This document shows positions 35,964-47,788 of a DNA stretch of 64,000 nucleotides, in pieces. Under the pieces are notes generated by a model. It ran no database searches, was not told the DNA's origin, and worked only from the letters and a program-made list of their open reading frames with translations. How positions within the stretch are numbered: the first letter of the stretch is position 1; every line of letters begins with the position of its first letter. Both the position numbers and the translations under genes were made by a program. This stretch comes from Burhinus oedicnemus (lineage: Eukaryota; Chordata; Aves; Charadriiformes; Burhinidae): the NCBI GenBank assembly GCA_008921705.1, contig VFFE01007015.1, forward strand, positions 397,684-461,683. The letters are read 5' to 3'.

Positions 35964-36804
35964 GCTTCTAAAGGCTTACATATTAAAATTGGCATTCTTG
36001 TGCCTAAGGCCCTCAGATATAGCTGCTTAGAACAGAGTCAATCCACTGTAAAATCTGGCTCATTTTCATAAACATATGATCAACTATTTTATCTCTTATT
36101 CACATACCTGTCAAACATGATGACCTTCTGTTCTTTTGAACACTTGCATGACTTTTCAGTAACATCTCATAAACCTAACGAATAACTTTTCTGTAAAGGA
36201 TATCATGGAAGAAATACTGTAATGGGTATCTGTTTTCCAAGAAAAAAAATACTGAAAACGATACACAACAAGAACATCAATTCACATATTACTTGTGACA
36301 CATCCCACTTTTGATGATATACTTTGCTGACTTGGATTGTATTTGGTTTTCAAGGCCAACCTTCAGGGAAGGCAGTTATATTTGAGGGAAAAATGGTAGC
36401 ATCAATATAATTTGTTGCAAATTTGTCCTCTTTTTCAAATTCTCTTGTGGATCACAGGAAGATGAATATTCAGTTTCAGATCCAATAAACTATTCAGTTT
36501 TGTTCAGTTCTAGAAAAGAAATGAATTAAAGTGATTCTCATCCAACTGAGAGCAATACACAGAAAATGAACTTCAGAAGTCTTCTGTTTTCCAGGTATCA
36601 AGGACTGTAGGAGGATGCCAGAAAATACAGGTTATTTAATAGTGAAACTGTGTCCTGGGTAACTCCTTTAGAACTGCCCTCTGATAGTCCAGGGCTTCTG
36701 GGAATTCAAGAGTAAGAGCTGTGCTTCTCTTTGCTTACCACCAAAAATGTTGTATGCTTAAGCAGTTAATCTAGAGATTAAAATATTTAAAAGCTATGGA
36801 ATTA

Positions 36805-36838
36805 AAGCAAGCAAACAAGCAAACAAACAAACAAAAAA
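36805..36838. repeat. (AAAC)n / (CAAG)n microsatellite
   Basis: Interrupted tandem AAAC and CAAG units, followed by a second short run 'aacaaacaaacagacagag' near 36848. Simple repeat. Confidence 0.85.
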
Positions 36839-39014
36839 ACCCAGGTGAACAAACAAACAGACAGAGTCAAAAGCCTGAGATAACACTCATGTCTCCTTCT
36901 AGAAGAGGATGTGTGAAAAGACATCAGTGATTCTTCATGTCTAAATTTATATTTGATTTAACTGGAACAAGATAATTAAAAAAAAAAAGCCTGAACTGCT
37001 GGATGAGGAAGACAAAAAAAGGCTCAGAAAAAAATCTTTTTCCTTCCCACTGCATTTTTATAGTTTGAAAGTGTTACTTCCACCTCTTTGCATATAAATT
37101 TCCTCTTTCTCTTCTGGTCTGTTTTCTGCTGCAGACTCCCGGATTACTGTCTTTCTTCACCCATCTGTCCCTACTCTCTGGTCCAAAAAGTCCTCATCAA
37201 ATCATGTTCAATTGTTGCTGTTGAAACAGCAATCTCCTTGCCCTTCCTTATTTCCTGAGGATTTAACCTGATAAAATGTGCTGTAGCAAAGATTATACAT
37301 AACGACAGTCATCCCCTCTGTTGCTCAGTGACAGTCTGTGTAACTGAACACTATATGCTTGGTCTATACAACACCTATGAACAGACTGCGTACTTTTGCT
37401 ATTTTCATAGAATGGGATTTATGTATTTTAATGCATCAATGTTTTTCCTCATCCCCGATTGTCAACCATATTATCTAGTAGCTTCTATAGAAATGACAAT
37501 TATATTAAGCTTTCTGTTTTGTGACCTCGAAACAGAAACCATTTGAAGTTTTGCAGCATTATCAAAATAAAGTGTTCTGTTTTTTGCATTCTCCTTTGGG
37601 ATCCTTCGTTTCAGTAATATTCCCCATGAATTTACAGCATTGTGAGTGATTTTTTCTGGTTATCGCTGATCACTGAAGACGCTTTGTCTTCTGACCCCTA
37701 TAACACTAGCTCTCAAATTGATTTATGAAGCTTTAGTGGATGTATACCTTGTTACCCTTTGGCCTCCTTGTGGAAATTGGTAGGAGTGCCAGGCTCTGTG
37801 TACAAATGCTGCAGTGACCTAGTTATATGGATCAGAGCAACTTTGGTAAAGCATACCTTAGGCAGTTTTTTTGAAACTACCTTTAACTTACAAGGTTATA
37901 GTAAAATGCAAATAAAGTGTTTATTTACAGCATCTGATAAAGACAGCATAGAGATGCTTAGAAAAGACAAGTGAAGGAAAATCAATTCTTAATTTACACT
38001 AACATGAAATATAAAAGATCTGTTTGTCTGCTCAGTGTCTCACATTTCGAGCTGCATTTGTGAAGCAGAATTACGTCTTTACAAATCCTCCTGGCTTTGA
38101 CAGACAGTTTTGTTCTTGGAGTCCTCTCAGTATCACTTTCAGATTCAAATCTTTTCCTCTGTCCTTATCTTTATCCACCTGCTCCAGTCCAACCTGCAAT
38201 CTGTTTCTTACGCTGTTTCCACACAAGGTAACAGCTGTGAAAACTCCTTAAGAGAGAAAAAAAAAAATTTCCCTATTCAGTTGGAAATGTTCCAGAAATG
38301 CTATATTTATTTTTTGGGGAAAAAGCAGTTAAAAAACCCCAAATATATATCATACCATTTTACAACAGTGAGAGTTCATTGCTTTTTTTCCAGAGGAAGT
38401 GGAGAAAGCATTTATGCCAAGAGGTAATCTCAGGTATAAACCCTAGATTGAAACCAGGGCTCTCCCCCTGCAAAAATACTCCTCACCACCAGTATTTATG
38501 TTGGCTGATTGGCTGTCTATGGCAAATCCTCTTTTCACATGTTCTCTGATTCACTACTGCAAGGAAGGTTCAGTAGTGGACTTAGGATCTTGACTCTGTG
38601 TCATAAACTTCAGTTTGGAAGTAAATTGTTTTGCAGGTTTATCCTCATGATAACATAAACGTTAGTCCACACAGTCCTGATGTAGATATGATAAGTTAAT
38701 ATAGTCTGTCCTCTGTTTGGTAAGGCAGATGTTTTACAGGCCAGTGACTTGATATTTTTAGGTTTTTAACCAGGGTAAATATAGCCACAACTAGTTGTGA
38801 TGACCCCTTCTAGTTATAAATGTGACCAAACTGTATTATTCTTTTCCTCTTCTGCAGAATATTTTTGTTGGGTTTTGGATTGTTTTGATTTTGTGGAGGG
38901 TGATGTACTTTTGGGGGGGGTTCTTTTGAAAAAAACAAGCTATCGAACAAACCTTTTGCTTTAACCTCAGAATGAAGTAACCACTATTTTAAAAACAAAG
39001 ACAAAAACCCATAA

Positions 39015-39034
39015 CCCCCCCCCGCCCCAACCCC
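39015..39034 (-). other. G-quadruplex-type motif (minus strand)
   Basis: The plus strand has nine C, one G, four C, AA, four C. On the minus strand this gives runs of four G separated by loops of one or two bases, which satisfies the usual four-run G-quadruplex pattern. It sits about 95 bases from a G8 run on the plus strand (38913-38920). Folding is inferred from the pattern only. Confidence 0.6.
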
Positions 39035-39512
39035 AAAACCAGAAAAATACCCAAACAACCTCACACAAAGACAGAAACAAACCATGAGCAGCTGCATGGA
39101 CAAGGCACTGTAGATCACTGCCAATTTCTCATATTTATAGAATGAGATCTTTGAGCAAAACCTTATTTTTTATCCATGTGTGTTTGCACAGTTCCTAGAC
39201 CAAAGGATACTGGTCTTGATGAGAATTATAAGCACTATAAGAATAACGTTGAACTGAACTGCAGGGAAAAAGAGGGGAATCCATAAAATACAGTTTGCAC
39301 CTTTCCATCTGTACAAAGACTACTCATACTTATTTCTTTAATATCTGTAATACAAATTTTGAAGGATCAGAAGGTTGTATCTTACTAATCAGAAAAGGTA
39401 GATGAGCAAGAACTTTTACAGTTAATACTTCTGAAAATCAGCCTATAGTTTTAGATTTTAAGGGCTTTTAAAGACCCTAGTATATAAACAATCTCATTGA
39501 ATAAATAAACCA

Positions 39513-40012
39513 AGTTATGAGACTGACCGGCCTGTAGTTCCCCAGGTCTTCCTTTTTACCCTTTTTAAAAATGGGGGTTGTGTTTCCCCTTTTCCAGTCA
39601 GTGGGAACTTCACCAGACTGCCATGACTTCTCAAATATGATGGATAGTGGCTTGGCAACTTCATCCACCTGCTTCCTCAGGACCTGTGGATGTATCTTAT
39701 CAGATCCCATGGACTTGTGTACTTTCAGGTTCCTGAGATAGTCTCAGACCTGATCTTCTCCTACAACGGGCGGTTCTTCATTCTCCCAGTCCCTGCCTTT
39801 GCCTTCTGTGACTTGGGTGATGTGGCTAGACCATTTGCTTGTGAAGACTGAGGCAAAAAAGTTGCTGAGTACCTCAGCCTTCTCCATATCCTGGCTAACC
39901 AGGTCTCCCGTTTCCTTCCTGACAGGGCCCACATTTTCCCTTGTCTTCCTTTTATCACTGATGTACCTGTAAAAGCTTTTCTTGTTGCCCTTGACATCCC
40001 TGGCCAGATTTA
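39513..40012 (-). mobile_element. CR1 LINE internal fragment without 3' end
   Basis: The minus strand carries the start of CR1 reverse transcriptase. The frame 39932-39744 reads [20 protein letters not shown], and the frame 39710-39477 reads [20 protein letters not shown] and then [18 protein letters not shown], before running into host sequence. The two are broken by a stop or indel near 39740. It closely resembles 18.7-19.2 kb. Unlike a normal CR1 insertion it lacks the 3' UTR and octamer end, so the 3' part was deleted later or this piece arrived by rearrangement. Confidence 0.9.
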
Positions 40013-41565
40013 ATAGGTTTATCTTTCTTTATTCTTTTATATAGATTTACCTAAAGAAATTCACATTGTCTTTTCTAGTGGAAAAATATTTGAAAATATG
40101 TTTGATTGACACCCAATGTTGATATAACTAAATATAGGATTTGTACTTTCTTGGTATTACTATCTGAAACATCACTATCTTATAAGTAGACAGGAAATAC
40201 AATGCATTTTAGGTAGGCTGGCATCATTACCTGTTACTGAGATTATTAACATTTTAGTTGTTTATACCTTTACCAGACATTAGCCATTCCAGCTGTCATT
40301 GCTCATGCTTACTGACTATCTTTGATGAAATTCTTTCTGGAGGGAAATAAAAGGTTTAGAATAGACAGTTTGTGCACTGGGCTGTTGTGGAAAAAATGGG
40401 GTTTCGTATCATTCTGTTCCTGTTTGTATAATAATTCGTTGACAAAAAAGAAATACATGTATAATGGATCAGCACAGTATCTCCTGGAATTTCTTCATTT
40501 CTAATCATACCCTGAAAAATATTATTTATGTGGGCTTTTACATAAGTATGTTAGGAAATATTTGATTTAGATGTATGAAGGTGCCTATCTAGTTTTATAC
40601 GCAGTGCTGGGATATCACATGGCCCCCCGCAGATGAACTGGGTGCCTGGATGCTATCAAGTTTTCAGTCTCAAGGCAAACTGCTGTCTATGTTGAATTCT
40701 GATGGAATAAACTTTCATGTAGTCAATACTTGTTTTATCTTATAGACAGCTGGTCCTTTGTTTAAAACCTAAGTGTAAAACTGAGGTCATGGATCCAGAA
40801 CTGATCTCAGTAGAAATACTCTAAGGGTAAAAAAAGTAATTTCCCTTAGAGCGCCTCTGTGCTTCTTTCCCTTTTTTATCTGTGAAAGTTTCACCAGTTT
40901 TGACTGTTACACAACAAAGTAAGCCTTAAGTGAATCAATGATTTTCTTAACATTTCTTTTTCTTCCAGTCACTAGTGGAATGCAAGTAGATATTTATAAC
41001 AAAATTGTGCTCTTTTTCCAAGTACACTAGCCCCTTTAGTGCAAAAAATCATTCAGAAGTGCTTTTAAATACTACAGTCTATTTTGTGTCACATATTTTT
41101 GAGGCAATTATTGATGTATTTTACCAGTACACAAGAAGATTGCAAGAAAAGGCTATGCTTTCAAAATAACATGAAGAGTAAATGACAAAATTATAAAGAT
41201 TCTACTTTGCAATAATCAATTGAACTGTACACCTTACATTAAACTAGCTTGTGGGGAGTAGCAGAACACAATACACACACACACACACAGAGACACACAG
41301 AGAAAAAAATAATTAGATTAATTAGAAATAAATGACATGTCCATGTTGCTAAATAAAACCAGGTCAAAAGTTAACTCTATCACTGGACTACTGATTGTCC
41401 CTAGAGCTTGTTAACACATTCTCTGATACAGGTTTGACCTACAACCTCAAGAAGCCAGAAAATAACTGAACAAGGTTCAGTGGACAGCATATACCAAGGA
41501 ATGCTTCCAACAGGTAGTGCAGACAAAATTGGTCTGGCTTGACTTCCCAGTCTTCCAAAATTATA
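40013..41565. other. Unique non-coding DNA
   Basis: No gene recognised. A (CA)n microsatellite lies at 41272-41289. Otherwise AT-rich sequence with only short open frames. Confidence 0.5.
41272..41289. repeat. (CA)n microsatellite
   Basis: About nine AC dinucleotides, continuing imperfectly as 'agagacacacagag' to about 41304. Confidence 0.9.
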
Positions 41566-41570
41566 CCATC

Positions 41571-42118
41571 TGTCCTGATTTCAGATTTCAGCTGTGATAG
41601 TGTTAATTTTCTTTCTACTGGCTGCTATGTTTCAGATTTGGTATGAAAGGAATGTCAATAATGTATATTGTTTTAGTTGTTGCTAGGTGATATTTATAGT
41701 ATTCAAGGACTTTTTTCAGCCTCCCATAGAAGCTGAGAAGGAGCATAGACAGAACAATGGAATGGCCAATGGAATATTCTGTACCATAGAAGTCATGCTC
41801 GGTATATAAATGAGGGTTGTCCAGGGGGCGGGAATTTGTGATCATTTCTCTGGACGGTGCCAATTTCACCAGTTTACAGGGTGGTGAAAGTGACTTGTGT
41901 CATAATTATTGTTATTTTCCTTTTCTGATATTGTTCTGATATTGTTAAACTGTCTTTATCTCAACCCACAAGTTGTTAGGGATTGGTTTTTTTTTCCCTT
42001 TTCATTTCTTTTTCTTTCCCCTCCCTTTCTCCCTCTTCTCCTTACCCTTCTGGGGGTGAAGGAAAACTGCATGAACAGCTGCATGGTGCTAGCTGCCGGC
42101 TGGGGTTAAACCATGACA
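41571..42118 (+). mobile_element. Solo LTR with perfect 5-bp target duplication (ERVL-like)
   Basis: The LTR opens TGTCCTGATTTCAGCTGTGA and closes GGTTAAACCATGACA. It is flanked by identical CCATC at 41566-41570 and 42119-42123, a 5-bp target site duplication that fixes both edges. A TATA box TATATAAA lies at 41803-41810. 'aaactgtctttatctcaaccca' follows, where the usual ATTAAA is mutated to GTTAAA. A short internal duplication (ctgatattgtt twice) lies near 41926-41948. There is no internal retroviral sequence. It is related to the LTR at 1610-2193 in its last half and 3' end, but diverged in U3. Confidence 0.93.
41803..41810 (+). promoter_or_regulatory. TATA box of the solo LTR
   Basis: TATATAAA at the expected mid-LTR position, preceded by 'gtcatgctcgg', which parallels 'gtcatgctcat' before the TATA box of the LTR at 1.6 kb. 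Fossil retroviral promoter. Activity unknown. Confidence 0.6.
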
Positions 42119-42123
42119 CCATC

Positions 42124-43395
42124 ACACTTTGCTTGCTCAGGCATCTTTACATGTGTTCACTCCACCTTAAGCCATATATTTTGTGTCATGCTATGAAATA
42201 TCAGTCTGGCAAGCTCCCACACAGATCTTAAAACATTTCAGACATTTAAAACTGGAAAATAATATGTGTACATGTACATGTATGTGTGTATATGTATGTG
42301 TATGTATATACAGGGATGTCTTATGAGATCCAGAGGAGACCCAGAACCAATGCTATGACATGTGACTAGAGTCCACTAGAGTAATTTCTCTTGGCCTCAA
42401 ATCAAAAACCCAATATTATCCCTCTTTTATTTAGCACTATTGACAAAATTAATTGTATTGCAAGCATTGTTTGACTAAGGAGACTCATGGAAGTCAGTGG
42501 AACTGTTTGTATACTGACTGTCTGTGTGAGTAGAGATTCAGAAAATTCCCTGAACCATTTCTGAATTTAGAACTGGTGAAAGTCTATGCCAGAAACAGAC
42601 TCATTTCCATTAATACATTTCCCAGAATTTCTTTCTAAATCCTTTTATATTTAAATTATTCCAAATTATTTTACATTTTACCACATGAACCTTTCTATTG
42701 CCAAGAGGAAAAAGGTAACTATTGAGCCAAAGTAAACACATCATTATCTTTATTTTATTCTTTTGTTTTGAAAGAAATTTCATGTTATTCAGTTTACACA
42801 GGTTTAAATGACATCAAAGGCATGAGACAATGCCAAAACCAGTGAGCATAAGAGAGGAATTCACTTTAGAAAAATGAAATAGCATTTCTGTTTTCAGAAG
42901 TCTGGAGGGAAACATCCTACTACAAAAATAAAGAAAAAGGCAGTGGAGGAGAGCCAGTGCCTGGGAGGTGTGTCCTGCTAATAAACAGTTATTGGTTTTG
43001 TGACCAGACTGAATTCTGACTTTGAAAGGAGGGCAGTAAAGAGAGAGAGAAATGTGTTCTTGTAGAAAAGGGATATGGTATGGATTGTTTTCTTGAAGTG
43101 TAATGATTTCTATTCTCATCCAGATGCTGAACTGAATTTATTGTAGACACAAATATGTATCACGTCTATCATGTCCACATATATCAAAAAGCGAGGTGTC
43201 TGCTCCTTTCTATTTCAGACAGAAAAATAACTCATATTAGACAATGCATTAAATCTAACATGTACATATACATTCCAGCTACTGCAGAAGTTTATGTAGA
43301 AGTATGACAAATTAGACCAAAAATATATTACTGTGTTTTTAATGAGCAATATTCTGGGTTATTTCTCTACTTTACATGTGTTATGGAAATTACAC
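42124..43395. other. Unique non-coding DNA
   Basis: No gene recognised. A TG/TA-rich simple tract spans about 42262-42310. The 101-codon minus frame (43119-42814) has no recognisable family. Confidence 0.5.
42262..42310. repeat. (TG/TA)n-rich simple repeat
   Basis: Alternating purine-pyrimidine tract made of tgta, catg and tatg units. Low-complexity sequence. Confidence 0.75.
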
Positions 43396-43749
43396 ACGCC
43401 AGCCACCATAACAGGGTTTGACTCTAGGTTTCCGCTAAATCAATAAGCCGAAAGGTGGATTCCTTTATAAAGGTACTTTTTATTAATAGCGCTACAGCTC
43501 CAGCTGGGTGCCTCCAAAGAGGGACCCTGAACAAAGAAATCCCTGGGCAATTATACCCTTACAACCTAAACTCCCCATCCCTGATGTTCGGACCAAGAGT
43601 AATATTAGGGTCTGGGGTCTTCCATTTTTCATTGAGTCCTTTCATTGTCTCTAGGCGAGACGTTTCTTTTCTTATCTGTAAGGGTGCAGCATCTGCTGAT
43701 GATTGTAGCTTCCTTACTTTCTAGCTTGAACCTGCTCTGTGGCCTTTTA
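43396..43749 (-). mobile_element. Probable retroviral LTR (ERVK/alpha-like), partial
   Basis: On the minus strand this looks like U3-R-U5. There is a TATA-like 'gggtataattgccc' near 43560, then 'tttggaggcacccagctgga', then a poly-A signal AATAAA at 43484-43479, then 'cggcttattgatttagcgg' and 'aaccctgtta' toward 43396. The block is richer in CpG and GC than its surroundings, as expected for an inserted retroviral LTR. Its 5' side is cut exactly where a CR1 3' end begins (43750). I identify it by layout and partial recollection of avian ERV LTRs, so family and edges are uncertain. Confidence 0.5.
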
Positions 43750-43980
43750 ATCACAGAATCGCAGAATCATGGGGGTTGGAAGGGACCTCTGGAGATCAGC
43801 TAGTCCAAGCCCCCTGCCAGACCAGGGACACCTAGAGCAGGTTGCACAGGACAGCGTCCAGGCGGGTTTGGAATGTCTCCGGAGTCGGAGACTCCACCAC
43901 CTCTCTGGGCAGCCTCTTCCAGTTCTCTGCCACCCTCAAAGTAAAGAAGTTCCTCCTCATGTTTAGATGGAACTTCCTAG
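43750..43980 (-). mobile_element. CR1 LINE 3' end, short
   Basis: Minus-strand CR1 tail ending in octamers (CACAGAAT, GCAGAAT) at 43752-43768. It contains the 'ggacctctggagatcagct' and 'caccacctctctgggcagcc' blocks. It is the same 3'-end type as the 28.9-kb CR1. The 5' truncation is at about 43980, leaving only the ORF2 tail and 3' UTR. The plus-strand frame 43769-43966 is a shadow of it. Confidence 0.93.
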
Positions 43981-44092
43981 GTAAACTTCACTAGGTAAAG
44001 GTTCAACATACCTAGGTGAAAGTTGACAGCTTGCGGTCTAAGGCTTCAGCAAATTTAGCTACTAATGCTAGGCAAGTTATGCTAAACAAGTT

Positions 44093-44856
44093 TGCCCTGG
44101 TTTGAGGTAAAACAGAACCAATTTTCTTTTCGGTAATTCTACTTTTCAGTTAAGTCTCTTCTAACTGACTGTACTTTCTGAAACTAATGGTAAGTTTTTC
44201 AGACAGTGTCTGCTTCTGACAATTACAAGGTTTGATGTTTATAGTTAATACCAAGGAATGGTATGCAGAGAGACTCTCGCTTATACTTATTCCTGTAACA
44301 ACCAAGGTCAGCTCACTTTGTTATGTGCCACACTGGAGGGTCGGAAGCGGAAAAGTGCAGAGGGGTTGCATCTGTGGGGAGAAGCAGACAGGAGAGGTGA
44401 CCCTAAACTGACCAACAGGGTATTCCATCCCATGTGCATCATGCTCAGTATAAAAGCTGAGGGATCAAAGGGGTCAAGATCTTTTCTTGAATAACTGGCA
44501 TCCCAGGAGGACTGTGTCTGTTCTTCTGCCTTTGACTCCGACCTGTGTGTTCCTGAATCCAGTTAGCATCTGCTGCTGAGTCCAGTCTGCGATTTTCCCA
44601 GTGCCCGCCGGTGGCTTGATTATCATCCTGGGAGCTCAAGATTGATTTTGTATATATTGTATATATTTCATTATTTTCTTGTTAATATTATTTTTTTCTT
44701 TTTATTGTTAATATTTCATTAAAACTGTTTTAGTGTTTTTTTCAACGCAGAAGTCTTTCTCTCTTATTTTCTCTTCCTTCCCTTCTGGGAAGGAAAAGGG
44801 ACCAACACAGAGCACCTGTCATTCCTTTAGTGACCAGCCAAACCTAAACCTCAATA
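44093..44856 (+). mobile_element. Solo LTR, second ERVL-like family
   Basis: It opens TGCCCTGGTTTGAGGTAAAA and ends near 'ccagccaaacctaaacctca' (+3 bases). If the end is placed at 44856, the flanks are identical AAGTT at 44088-44092 and 44857-44861, a 5-bp target duplication. The final CA would then be mutated to TA. A TATA box TATAAAAG lies at 44449-44456 and a poly-A signal ATTAAA at 44718-44723. It differs from the other three LTR families in this window. No internal retroviral genes remain. Confidence 0.85.
44449..44456 (+). promoter_or_regulatory. TATA box of the solo LTR
   Basis: TATAAAAG in the phrase 'catgctcagtataaaagctg', about 260 bases upstream of the LTR's ATTAAA. Good match to a retroviral core promoter. 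Present activity unknown. Confidence 0.6.
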
Positions 44857-46175
44857 AAGTTCTATATACGTAATATACCAAATCGCACAACATATGTCAA
44901 AAGGCTTTCTCTTTATTATAAATATACAATTTATCAATTGAAAGACATATAAACAATACTTAATTGAGCTTGGTAAGTGATTAACACTTCAACTAGCACC
45001 TGACTATAAATATTTGAACTGAGATCAGTCAATTCAGTTGTCTAAGAAAGAACTTTACTGCATTTCCAAACCATTCCTTAACCTGGATAAACGGGTTTCT
45101 ACACAAAATATAACATAGTTTTTGAATGTATAAGAAATCCTCAAAGCCCTTGAAAATATGTATGATTTATATTGTTTTTGTCCATTTTTCTTATGAAAAT
45201 CTTCTACTCAGTAAAAAATGCAGCATTAAATGAGGCATTGCTTGTTCTAAAATAATAATAAAAAATCATAGTATACAAACCCAGCCATTTGCACTAATTA
45301 ATCCACCAGGGAAAAGACCTCATATCCTACACATAAATAATACATAATTTAATGAAAGTACAGGTCACTGGAGAAAAGGAATTGCTTGTTTCTTTGTTTT
45401 GAGCACTTAGATAATTTATTGAATCTTGATGTTTAGTTTTAAAATAGGTTATCTTATTCGGGCAATGTATTTGCCTTTATTTTATCTTCAAAGAGATCAA
45501 AAAATATAAAATTTCAACCTGCAGACAATTCCCGTTAAAACCAAAGAGAATCTGAAATGTAATAGCAAGCAAGAAAAATAAAAATGAATGTGTAAAAACA
45601 TTATATAAATGAAAACAAAAAAGAGGTAGAATACATTGCAAGATGTTTTTCTGACACTTCTCTATGTGTTCTTGACATGAATGGAGTACAGCAGAAAATA
45701 ATTTTGTTCTATTACTAGTTTAGACAGGAGCATGAAGATACAAGACAAATTTAAATCAATGTCATTTAACATAAAGTATTATAATGATGTGAATTGATTA
45801 GGGAAGAACAGAGAAGATCAGAATCTTTCTGGTCTGCACTTTGCTTTTGATGACTTTATTAGACCTTGAATAAGAACACGAGTAACTTTTACACAAATAT
45901 TAGCTGCACACATTACACAGTCAATTTCAGCTGCCAAAAAGGCTCCTGAGATGACCTGCTCTTATGCCTCTGAGTGCTTTGGAGATTAAGTTAGAACTTG
46001 CACTGGGTCTTAGCTAGACGTAAGAGCTCATTAGACTGAGAAGAATATTGGGACAATATGCAATGAGATTTATTGTTATATAAAAAATTGCAAAACATTT
46101 TATCAGTTGGAAACTCTTTGAAACCTAATGTTTACCTATGTTACCAAGTTTTGTGTTACTAAATTCCTGTCAGCA

Positions 46176-46212
46176 CCTTCCCTTCCCTTCCCTTCCCTTC
46201 CCTTCCCTTCCC
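46176..46212. repeat. (CCTTC)n microsatellite
   Basis: Seven perfect CCTTC units followed by a CT-rich tail. Strong purine/pyrimidine strand asymmetry. It also gives a low-complexity frame on both strands that should not be taken as coding. Confidence 0.95.
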
Positions 46213-46269
46213 TCTCTTTTTCTGTATCTCTCTCCATACAACTCTGTAATGTTGCTTGAAGAATGTTTT

Positions 46270-46395
46270 TCAGGAGTGGGAGCAGTTTCAGGACCTGTGC
46301 TTACAACCAGCCTTTTCAACATTTGCTTAAAGTGCCTGGAGCACAGCACAGACACTTCTATATCATTTACTTTCAAATTGTATGACTCTAAATAA
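46270..46395 (+). mobile_element. Possible ancient CR1 reverse transcriptase relic
   Basis: The translation AVSGPVLTTSLFNICLKCLE... followed by TSISFTFKLYDSK resembles the CR1 segment [19 protein letters not shown]...[10 protein letters not shown], with a small insertion after GPVL and the catalytic FADD changed to LYDS. The order and spacing fit, but identity is low. It could be a very old CR1/L2-like fossil or coincidence. Confidence 0.35.
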
Positions 46396-47618
46396 ATAAA
46401 GTGTAAAATAATCCACAGTTTTTGCTTCAAAGTCACTCACTGAAGCAGATAAAAAACACAACTTTTTAGTAAGCAATCAAAAAGCAAGTGCACATATTTT
46501 TACTGAGGGTATATTTATTGGATAGAGTCTGGAGGATATGTAGAATTTGTAAAGGCTATTTATACCACTGTCAATTTCTCTCAGCAATAGAGCTAACTGA
46601 TTTATCACAGCTATGTCAGCATTCATCTACTTCCAGTTTTTCTAACACAGTCAGGAAAGACATACAAGGCTGAGTGGATCTTTATAGCAGAAGTCAGAGT
46701 ACATATATTTTGCAGCACCAGTGATTAATGTTCTCAGATTCACATTCACAGCACCATTCTATACCTGCAAAAATTCAAAATGTAGTAAAATAGGTAGGAT
46801 ATTTAGCAGACTTGCATTTATAAACTAACAAATTTCTAAAGACTCCCAGGCCTGGACTTTGAATCCATTTACTGCCTGGGAGCACGTGTCATCTTCATGT
46901 GCACTTTCCTGAATTAAATTTTCCATGCTTTGAACAAGGTTAGAAGATTGAAAAGAAGAAGGAAAGAAAAAGAAAAAAAACTCCATCAGATTCCCTTTTT
47001 TCACACCGTACTGTCATTCTGTTATGTGTTATGTTATATGTTATGTTGCTTCCAGGATCTCATTTAGTAGCATTCAAGGACAGAATAGGCCATGAAACAA
47101 AGAATCTGCTTTGAAAGTAAGAAATTAAAATAATAAAACAATAAACTTTATGAAGAAAATAAAATCAGACATCAAAGTGTACCTGGAAATATTATACGAA
47201 ATTTTCAACAACAACAAAATCTAACTAGCTGATAGTCTAGAATTAATGACAGTCTTGTAGGAAATACTGTCCAGTTTCTGTTCTGCCAGAATCACTTAGA
47301 GTACGCAGCTGACATCTGGCAGGCCCCACTGAACTCGTAAGCAGGATTACATTTTATTTTTAAAGAGTAACACTTCCGACAAAACTCTCAGGAAAGAAGT
47401 TTGGAAATGTCTTCTTCACCCTCACTGAGTATCCTAAATATTAGGAGTTTGGCTCCTCGTTAATTGCATCTAAAACTTGACATAGGCACATTTAAATGAG
47501 GAAAAAATATTTAAACTCTGACAGGACCTAACCAATCAGCCAGCCATTAATATTTTCTGCATTGAGTGCTATACTGTTACATTGGAAAAAGGAAGTGGTA
47601 TAACTGCAGACACAGCAG

Positions 47619-47654
47619 TTATATATCTATATATATTTTATATATATATTTTAT
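47619..47654. repeat. (TA)n-rich simple repeat
   Basis: Tracts of ATATAT broken by CT and TTT. Low complexity. Confidence 0.8.
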
Positions 47655-47788
47655 GCTGTCTTCAGTAAAAAGAGAGTAGCAAAAGCTACCAAAAATGGGG
47701 AATAAAAGAAAGTAGGGCACATTTTTATTGACTTTTGGTATTTTCCAAAGTATGTTTGAAATAAGTTTTTTTCATTTAATGTTTTACA

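Larger units (their letters stand above)
35964..39512. other. Unique non-coding DNA with simple repeats
   Basis: No gene recognised. Simple tracts are present: (AAAC)n near 36805-36838, a G8 run at 38913-38920 and a C-rich tract at 39015-39034. The 105- and 83-codon frames at 38.1-38.5 kb overlap each other and show no family features. Confidence 0.5.

Noticed and set aside
46138..46436. Frames of 85-88 codons with repeated Pro-Phe-Ser-Leu or Gly-Arg-Glu units
   Set aside because: The repeated residues come from the (CCTTC)n microsatellite.
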